From Sporomusaceae bacterium UBA7701 (GTDB taxonomy: Bacteria; Bacillota; Negativicutes; Sporomusales; UBA7701), in contig DLGF01000014.1 in the NCBI GenBank assembly GCA_002482545.1, positions 445,172-509,171 of the forward strand: 64,000 bases of DNA. Reading direction: 5' to 3'. Both the position numbers and the translations under genes were made by a program. The notes under the pieces are model-generated. The model was given only the letters and a program-made list of their open reading frames with translations. It did no database searches and was not told the origin of the DNA. Shown piece by piece: positions 59,191 to 64,000 of the stretch. Position 1 is the first letter of the stretch. Every line of letters begins with the position of its first letter.

Positions 59191-59623
59191 CCACTTCCTC
59201 TTGTTGTTGCAGCGTCTCTTCCCGTTTGACGAATTTCGTCCGGATGGGAAGCTTATGGGCTGCCAGGCGCAGAGCTTCTTTGGCGACTTCTTCCTCGACC
59301 CCGGAAAGCTCGAACATAACGCGGCCCGGTTTTACCACCGCCACCCAGTATTCAGGCGAGCCCTTGCCGCTACCCATGCGGGTCTCCGCCGGTTTCGCCG
59401 TAATCGGCTTGTCAGGGAAAATTTTAATCCATACCTGGCCGCCCCGCTTAATGTAACGGGTCATGGCAATACGCGCCGCCTCGATCTGACGGTTGGTGAT
59501 CCAGGCCGGCTCAAGGGCTTGAAGACCGAATTCACCATAGGTCACGGTGTTGCCTTTATTGGCTTTGCCGGTCATCCGGCCACGAAACTGCTTACGATGC
59601 TTTACACGTTTCGGGATTAACAT
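59171..59623 (-). CDS. rplP: Large ribosomal subunit protein L16
   Basis: A 150-residue 50S protein near the A-site tRNA: MLIPKRVKHRKQFRGRMTG, the KPITAKPAETRMGSGKGSPEYWVAVVKPG loop and a helix. The C-terminal tail (LQQQEEVGGGSEG) is a few residues longer than usual and reads into rpmC. It overlaps rpsC by one base. Confidence 0.96.
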   Translation of the reverse strand: MLIPKRVKHRKQFRGRMTGKANKGNTVTYGEFGLQALEPAWITNRQIEAARIAMTRYIKRGGQVWIKIFPDKPITAKPAETRMGSGKGSPEYWVAVVKPGRVMFELSGVEEEVAKEALRLAAHKLPIRTKFVKREETLQQQEEVGGGSEG

Positions 59624-60354
59624 TATTCCTCGCTCCCTTCGACGGCGACGGCAGCGTCCTTCCTGGCGTCATGGCGGCGGTGATCCCTGGCTTCCCGGCG
59701 GGGTTCCGGCCTGACTTCCGGTTTCGCTCCAGGCAGAACTTCACCTTTGTAGATCCATACTTTTACGCCGATCCGGCCGTAAGTGGTATGGGCTTCCGCC
59801 GTACCGTAGTCGATATCGGCCCGCAGGGTGTGAAGCGGAATGCTGCCTTCCCGGTAGCTTTCGGTGCGGGCAATTTCCGCGCCGCCCAGACGGCCGCCAA
59901 CCATGACTTTGATCCCTTTGGCGCCCATACGCATGGTGCGTCCGACCGATTGCTTCATCGCCCGGCGGAAAGCGATCCGCTTTTCGAGCTGAGCGGCAAT
60001 GTTTTCGGCAACCAGGGTTGCGTCCAGTTCAGGCTGCTTTATTTCAGCGATATTCACATCAATGGCTTTATTCGTCAGCCGCTTGAGTTCTCTTTTCAGT
60101 TCTTCGATGCCGGCGCCGCCGCGGCCGATTACCATCCCCGGCTTGGCGGTATGAATGGTGGTTTTGACGCGGTTGGCGGCGCGCTCTATTTCAACGCGGG
60201 ACACACCAGCGGCGAACAGCTTCTTTTTCAGGAAGCCGCGAATTTTGATATCTTCATGCAAAAGGGTGGCATAATCCTTGTCGGCAAACCACTTGGCGTC
60301 CCAGGTTTTGATGATGCCGATCCGAAGACCATGCGGATTGACTTTTTGACCCAC
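59623..60354 (-). CDS. rpsC: Small ribosomal subunit protein S3
   Basis: A 243-residue 30S protein at the mRNA entry. MGQKVNPHGLRIGII start, KH domain (GMVIGRGGAGIEELKRELKRL) and GRLGGAEIARTESYREGSIPLHTLRADIDYG signature. The last 25 residues (RPEPRREARDHRRHDARKDA) are charged and repeat-like. Confidence 0.97.
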   Translation of the reverse strand: MGQKVNPHGLRIGIIKTWDAKWFADKDYATLLHEDIKIRGFLKKKLFAAGVSRVEIERAANRVKTTIHTAKPGMVIGRGGAGIEELKRELKRLTNKAIDVNIAEIKQPELDATLVAENIAAQLEKRIAFRRAMKQSVGRTMRMGAKGIKVMVGGRLGGAEIARTESYREGSIPLHTLRADIDYGTAEAHTTYGRIGVKVWIYKGEVLPGAKPEVRPEPRREARDHRRHDARKDAAVAVEGSEE

Positions 60355-60376
60355 TCTGTTTCCCTCCTTCGTCCGG

Positions 60377-60709
60377 TTATCTTTCTTTGACGACGACCGT
60401 TACATGACTGGAGCGCTTCAAGATCTTGAAGGCCTGACCGCGGGAGCGCGGGTGAATGCGTTTGAGCGTCGGCCCTTGATCGGCGTAAGCGGCAGCAACG
60501 TACAGCTTGTCGGAATTCATGTCGTAATTATGTTCCGCGTTGGCGACCGCCGATTTGAGAACTTTCTCAATCACCTCGGACGCCACTTTCGGCGTATACT
60601 TCAGGATTGCGAACGCCTCGCCCACGTTCTTGCCGCGAATGAGGTCAATAACGATGCGAATTTTGCGCGGGGCGATGCGGACGTATTTCGCAACTGCCTT
60701 GGATTCCAT
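60377..60709 (-). CDS. rplV: Large ribosomal subunit protein L22
   Basis: A 110-residue 50S protein lining the exit tunnel: AKYVRIAPRKIRIVIDLIRGKNVGEA, the tunnel loop DQGPTLKRIHPRSRGQAFKI and end SSHVTVVVKER. It follows rpsS by 22 nt. Confidence 0.97.
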   Translation of the reverse strand: MESKAVAKYVRIAPRKIRIVIDLIRGKNVGEAFAILKYTPKVASEVIEKVLKSAVANAEHNYDMNSDKLYVAAAYADQGPTLKRIHPRSRGQAFKILKRSSHVTVVVKER

Positions 60710-60731
60710 GGATGAACCTCCTCTCGGTCGG

Positions 60732-61016
60732 CTATTTCAGCGATGTCGATCTTTCTGTATGGCCACCGTGGCCTTTGAATGTACGGGTCGGAGCAAACTC
60801 ACCGAGCTTGTGGCCTACCATATCCTCGGTAATATATACCGGCACGTGTTTGCGGCCGTCATGCACAGCGATCGTGTGGCCAACGAAACTGGGGAGAATA
60901 GTCGACGAACGCGACCAAGTCTTTACAACCTTTTTCTCATTCTTGGCGTTCATGGCCTTGACTTTTTTCAGCAGGCTCTCGTGAATATACGGTCCTTTTT
61001 TGATGGATCTGGACAC
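60732..61016 (-). CDS. rpsS: Small ribosomal subunit protein S19
   Basis: A 94-residue 30S head protein: MSRSIKKGPYIHESLLKKV, TWSRSSTILPSFVGHTIAVHDGRKHVPV and KLGEFAPTRTFKGH. It follows rplB by 24 nt. Confidence 0.97.
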   Translation of the reverse strand: MSRSIKKGPYIHESLLKKVKAMNAKNEKKVVKTWSRSSTILPSFVGHTIAVHDGRKHVPVYITEDMVGHKLGEFAPTRTFKGHGGHTERSTSLK

Positions 61017-61040
61017 CTTTATAGGCCTCCTTTCGCTATG

Positions 61041-61871
61041 TTATTTCGACCTTCTCTTGACGATCAGCCGGTCAGAAGCCTTCTTCTTGCTGCGGGTCTT
61101 AGCGCCGACCGCATGTTTGCCCCAGGGCGTGACCGGATGCTTGCGGCCGACAGGTGAGCGGCCTTCGCCACCGCCATGCGGATGGTCGATCGGATTCATG
61201 GCCACGCCGCGGTTTGCAGGGCGGATGCCCAGCCAGCGGGACCGTCCGGCTTTGCCGATGGTGATGTTTTCGTGCTCGTGATTGCCGACCTGGCCGATAG
61301 TGGCTTTACAGTTGACATGGACTTTTCTCAGTTCACCGGAAGGTAACCGGAGAAGAGCATGACCGCCTTCCTTGGCCATCAGCTGGGCTGCGACGCCGGC
61401 GCTGCGGACCATTTGGCCGCCTTTGCCGATCTTGAGCTCGATGTTGTGCACCAGTGTGCCGACCGGGATATCTTTGAGCGCCAAGGCGTTGCCGGTTTTG
61501 ATGTCCGCGCCCGGTCCGCTCATGATGGTATCGCCCACCTTGAGCCCGTTGGGGGCCAGGATATAGCGCTTCTCGCCGTCGGCGTAGTTCAGGAGAGCGA
61601 TACGGGCCGAACGGTTCGGATCGTATTCGATGGTGGCTACCTTTGCGGGTATGCCGTCCTTATTCCGTTTGAAATCGATGATTCTATACAGGCGCTTGTG
61701 GCCTCCACCCTGATGGCGAACAGTCAGACGACCTTGCTGGTTGCGGCCGCCGTGCCGCTTTAGCCGTTCGGTCAGGGACTTTTCCGGTCTGTGGGCGGTA
61801 ACTTCGTCAAAACTAGCTACCGTCATGAACCGTCGGCCCGGAGCGTAAGGTTTAAAGCTCTTTACTGCCAT
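61041..61871 (-). CDS. rplB: Large ribosomal subunit protein L2
   Basis: A 276-residue 50S protein needed for peptidyl transfer: KSFKPYAPGRRFMTVASFDE, GGHKRLYRIIDFKRNKDGIPA, and the C-terminal NPIDHPHGGGEGRSPVGRKHPVTPWG that nears the active site. It lies 21 nt after rplW. Confidence 0.98.
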   Translation of the reverse strand: MAVKSFKPYAPGRRFMTVASFDEVTAHRPEKSLTERLKRHGGRNQQGRLTVRHQGGGHKRLYRIIDFKRNKDGIPAKVATIEYDPNRSARIALLNYADGEKRYILAPNGLKVGDTIMSGPGADIKTGNALALKDIPVGTLVHNIELKIGKGGQMVRSAGVAAQLMAKEGGHALLRLPSGELRKVHVNCKATIGQVGNHEHENITIGKAGRSRWLGIRPANRGVAMNPIDHPHGGGEGRSPVGRKHPVTPWGKHAVGAKTRSKKKASDRLIVKRRSK

Positions 61872-61892
61872 GAGTGCCCCTCCTTCAACCTA

Positions 61893-62180
61893 TTATAAGC
61901 CTTCGAAGAACTCAATGCTTTGGCCGGGAGCCAGTTTAACGATGGCTTTCTTATAATCCGGGCGCTTTCCTTGAGTCCTGCCCATCCGTTTGGTTTTACC
62001 CATGACCCGGATGGTGTTTACGTCGAGTACCTTCACCTTGAAAATCTGCTCAACGGCTTGGCGAATCTCGATTTTGTTGACCTTAAGCGGAACGATGAAG
62101 GTATATTTGTTGTCCTGCATCATGCTGGTGGTTTTTTCGGTGATCAGCGGGCGAATGAGAACGTCGCGCGGGTTTAACAT
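61893..62180 (-). CDS. rplW: Large ribosomal subunit protein L23
   Basis: A 95-residue protein at the exit site, docking trigger factor and SRP: RDVLIRPLITEKTTSMMQDNKYTF and GKTKRMGRTQGKRPDYKKAIVKL. It overlaps rplD by one base. Confidence 0.97.
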   Translation of the reverse strand: MLNPRDVLIRPLITEKTTSMMQDNKYTFIVPLKVNKIEIRQAVEQIFKVKVLDVNTIRVMGKTKRMGRTQGKRPDYKKAIVKLAPGQSIEFFEGL

Positions 62181-62806
62181 TACGCCAGCACCTCCTCTAT
62201 CTTGCTGATCGCGTCCTTGGTGACAAGAACCTTGTCGTGATACAGAATGTCGTACACGTTGAGTCCGTTGGAAGTAATGCTCTTGACCCCGGGGATGTTG
62301 CGGGAGGATTTCTCCACGTTCTCATTAACGTCGCCCATAATGATGAGGGCTTTGTCTTCCCCGAGCTTCATGTTGTCGAGCAGCTTGACCACATCTTTGG
62401 TCTTGGGCTGGTTCAGGCTGATGTCTTCCATAACCAGAAGCTCTCCGGCCTGCACTTTGGCCGACAGTGCGCAACGGATCGCCAAGCGGCGGGCTTTCCG
62501 CGGCATAGTGAAGGCATAGCTGCGCGGTTGGGGGCCAAACGTGGTGCCGCCACCCACCCACAGCGGGGAACGGATACTACCGGCACGGGCCCGGCCCGTT
62601 CCTTTTTGACGCCAGGGCTTCTTGCCGCCGCCCCGAACCATGGCTCTGGTTTTGGTGGCATGAGTGCCCAGCCGCTGATTGGCGAGTTGCATTACTACCG
62701 CCTGATGCAGCAGCGCTTCATTCACTTCCACGCCAAACACGTTATCGTTGAGTTCTATTTCACCGGTCTGAGCGCCGGTCATGTCGTATACTGCTAATTT
62801 CGGCAT
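62180..62806 (-). CDS. rplD: Large ribosomal subunit protein L4
   Basis: A 208-residue 50S protein: TKTRAMVRGGGKKPWRQKGTGRARAGSIRSPLWVGGG tunnel loop (residues about 44-80) and a Rossmann-like body. L4 represses the S10 operon in some bacteria; no leader target is evident here. Confidence 0.97.
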   Translation of the reverse strand: MPKLAVYDMTGAQTGEIELNDNVFGVEVNEALLHQAVVMQLANQRLGTHATKTRAMVRGGGKKPWRQKGTGRARAGSIRSPLWVGGGTTFGPQPRSYAFTMPRKARRLAIRCALSAKVQAGELLVMEDISLNQPKTKDVVKLLDNMKLGEDKALIIMGDVNENVEKSSRNIPGVKSITSNGLNVYDILYHDKVLVTKDAISKIEEVLA

Positions 62807-62840
62807 TTTCGCATCCTCCTTTCACGGTCGAAATTCGCGG

Positions 62841-63482
62841 TTATTTCGCCGGTTTAACCGTGTTCCTGATAATGACATAGCTGCCCTTTGGCCCAGGAAT
62901 AGCGCCTTTGATGAGGATCAGGTTCCGCGCCGTGTCGACTCTGGCGACTATCAGGCGCTGAACGGTAACCTTGTGACCGCCCATCCGACCAGGGAGCTTC
63001 TTGCCTTTGAATACTTTACCGCCGCCACCGCTCATCCGCGATCCGATGGTGCCGGGCTCGCGGTGCGACTTGGAGCCGTGGGCCATGGGTCCGCGTTTGT
63101 AGTTATGGCGTTTAATGCCACCCGCAAAGCCTTTGCCTTTAGCGGTTCCGGTCACGTCAATCAGCTCACCCTCGCTGAACACGTCGACGCCAATCGTTTC
63201 GCCGACCTTGTATTCAGGTGCGCTGGGCAGGCGCAATTCACGGATGAACTTGACCGGCTTCACACCAGCCCTGGCAAAATGACCTTTCAGCGGTTTGGTA
63301 ACCTTTTTATCCTTAACAGTGCCAAAGCCCAGTTGCACCGCGTTATAGCCGTCGCTCTCAACTGTTTTATTCTGAAGTACAACGCTAGAACCGGCTTCCA
63401 CAACGGTTACGGGAATAACCTCGCCTTTCGGCGTAAAAATTTGCGTCATACCGAGTTTTTTTCCCAAAATACCTTTAGCCAT
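62841..63482 (-). CDS. rplC: Large ribosomal subunit protein L3
   Basis: A 213-residue 50S protein: MAKGILGKKLGMTQIFTPKG at the start, the KGFAGGIKRHNYKRGPMAHGSKSHREPGTIG loop and RMGGHKVTVQRL. The ATG at 63482 follows GGAGG by 8 nt; a GTG three codons earlier overlaps that site. Confidence 0.96.
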   Translation of the reverse strand: MAKGILGKKLGMTQIFTPKGEVIPVTVVEAGSSVVLQNKTVESDGYNAVQLGFGTVKDKKVTKPLKGHFARAGVKPVKFIRELRLPSAPEYKVGETIGVDVFSEGELIDVTGTAKGKGFAGGIKRHNYKRGPMAHGSKSHREPGTIGSRMSGGGGKVFKGKKLPGRMGGHKVTVQRLIVARVDTARNLILIKGAIPGPKGSYVIIRNTVKPAK

Positions 63483-63497
63483 CAGTGCCACCTCCCC

Positions 63498-63809
63498 TTA
63501 CAGCTTGATTTCGATGTCCACGCCAGCCGGCAGGTCAAGGCGCATTAGCGCGTCAACCGTCTTGGAAGTCGGCTCCAGGATGTCGATAAGGCGTTTATGA
63601 GTCCGCATTTCGAACTGCTCACGGGAATCCTTATTGACATGGGGTGAACGCAAGATCGTGAAAATATTTTTTTCGGTAGGAAGGGGGATTGGTCCGGAAA
63701 CCATAGCGCCGGTACGTTTGGCAGTATCGACGATTTTGGCGGCGCTTTGATCGAGCGCTTTATGGTCATATGCTTTCAAGCGGATCCTGATTTTTTGTTG
63801 TTTAGCCAT
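63498..63809 (-). CDS. rpsJ: Small ribosomal subunit protein S10
   Basis: A 103-residue 30S head protein, also NusE: KIRIRLKAYDHKALDQSAAKIVDTAKRTGA, GPIPLPTEKNIFTILRSPHVNKDSREQFEMRTHKRLIDI. First gene of the S10 operon, preceded by tuf. Confidence 0.97.
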   Translation of the reverse strand: MAKQQKIRIRLKAYDHKALDQSAAKIVDTAKRTGAMVSGPIPLPTEKNIFTILRSPHVNKDSREQFEMRTHKRLIDILEPTSKTVDALMRLDLPAGVDIEIKL

Positions 63810-63916
63810 TGTGTTTCCTCCTTATTGCCCAGTTTCGTGAACGGACATTCTCCATGGAAATTTCCCCGCCCTGCGGGCAACCTTCCACTTCATCGTTTGA
63901 GAAAAAGCCATAGGCC

Positions 63917-63941
63917 GGGCAGGGCATGAGCCGCCCCGCCC
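63917..63941 (-). terminator. Hairpin between tuf and rpsJ
   Basis: GGGCAGGGC (63917-63925) pairs with GCCCCGCCC (63933-63941) with one mismatch. On the minus strand TTTTT follows about 10 nt later. It may partly end tuf transcripts; I saw no clear separate S10 promoter in the 155-nt gap. Confidence 0.5.
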
Positions 63942-63964
63942 GAACCTCGAGCCTTTCATTTATG

Positions 63965-64000
63965 TTACGCTTCGATGGCGGTAACCACGCCGGCGCCAAC
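63965..64000 (-). CDS. tuf: Elongation factor Tu, last 11 codons
   Basis: Only the end is in the window: VGAGVVTAIEA and a stop. EF-Tu sequences end with a GGRTVGAGVVT-type strand, and tuf precedes rpsJ in this class of bacteria, so the call is secure although the fragment is short. Confidence 0.88.
   Translation of the reverse strand, partial: VGAGVVTAIEA

Overview
The window reads as a chromosome segment of a spore-forming, diderm (Gram-negative-type) Firmicute, most likely a Negativicute of the Sporomusa lineage. The reasons are: the Firmicutes-type ribosomal protein order with adk-map-KOW protein-infA-rpmJ; a glmS ribozyme; a cdaA-cdaR-glmM-glmS c-di-AMP cluster; a CwlD-type spore amidase; and, unlike monoderm Firmicutes, a complete TolC/RND export system that needs an outer membrane. 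The genus is not determined. Nearly every gene is on the minus strand, so operons read from high to low coordinates. Only a DedA gene, a transglycosylase, a small secreted protein and one doubtful 35-codon ORF are on the plus strand.

Left third (1-20.3 kb, accessory). A phosphonate/phosphate uptake operon (phnF-like regulator, phnD, start of phnC) has a PhoP-type tandem box and a palindromic operator upstream. A taurine/sulfonate-type ABC transporter (ATPase, lipoprotein, permease) lies beside a corrinoid protein and two MtaA/UroD-family methyltransferases, a methyl-transfer cluster for an unknown methylated substrate. A two-component system with a Met/His-rich sensor loop precedes a Cus-type copper/silver efflux operon. 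That operon encodes two tiny membrane proteins, TolC, a membrane fusion protein, the RND pump, a Met/His lipoprotein, an NlpC/P60 peptidase and a Met-repeat secreted protein. The same 11-bp-spaced ATGAA repeats lie before both the sensor operon and the efflux operon, which suggests one regulon. A small secreted protein and a frameshifted C-terminal scrap of a methyltransferase end this part.

Middle (20.3-44.8 kb). glmS with its ribozyme, glmM, a COG2509-type flavoprotein, cdaR and cdaA make UDP-GlcNAc precursors and c-di-AMP. Then come ilvE, a complete and tightly overlapping arginine operon argC-J-B-D-F-G-H with an ARG box, a DedA protein, a POT peptide transporter, the three-gene AmmeMemoRadiSam system, cwlD, a stand-alone GT51 transglycosylase, a secreted protein of unknown function and rplM-rpsI.

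Right third (45-64 kb). This is one long housekeeping block: tuf (end only), the S10, spc and alpha ribosomal operons with secY, adk, map, infA and rpoA, then the ECF transporter module ecfA1-ecfA2-ecfT and truA. Several encoded proteins (S4, S14, L36, L24, Adk) keep zinc-binding cysteines. I saw no rRNA, tRNA, CRISPR array, complete insertion sequence or phage gene. Most other long reading frames are antisense shadows of these GC-rich genes.
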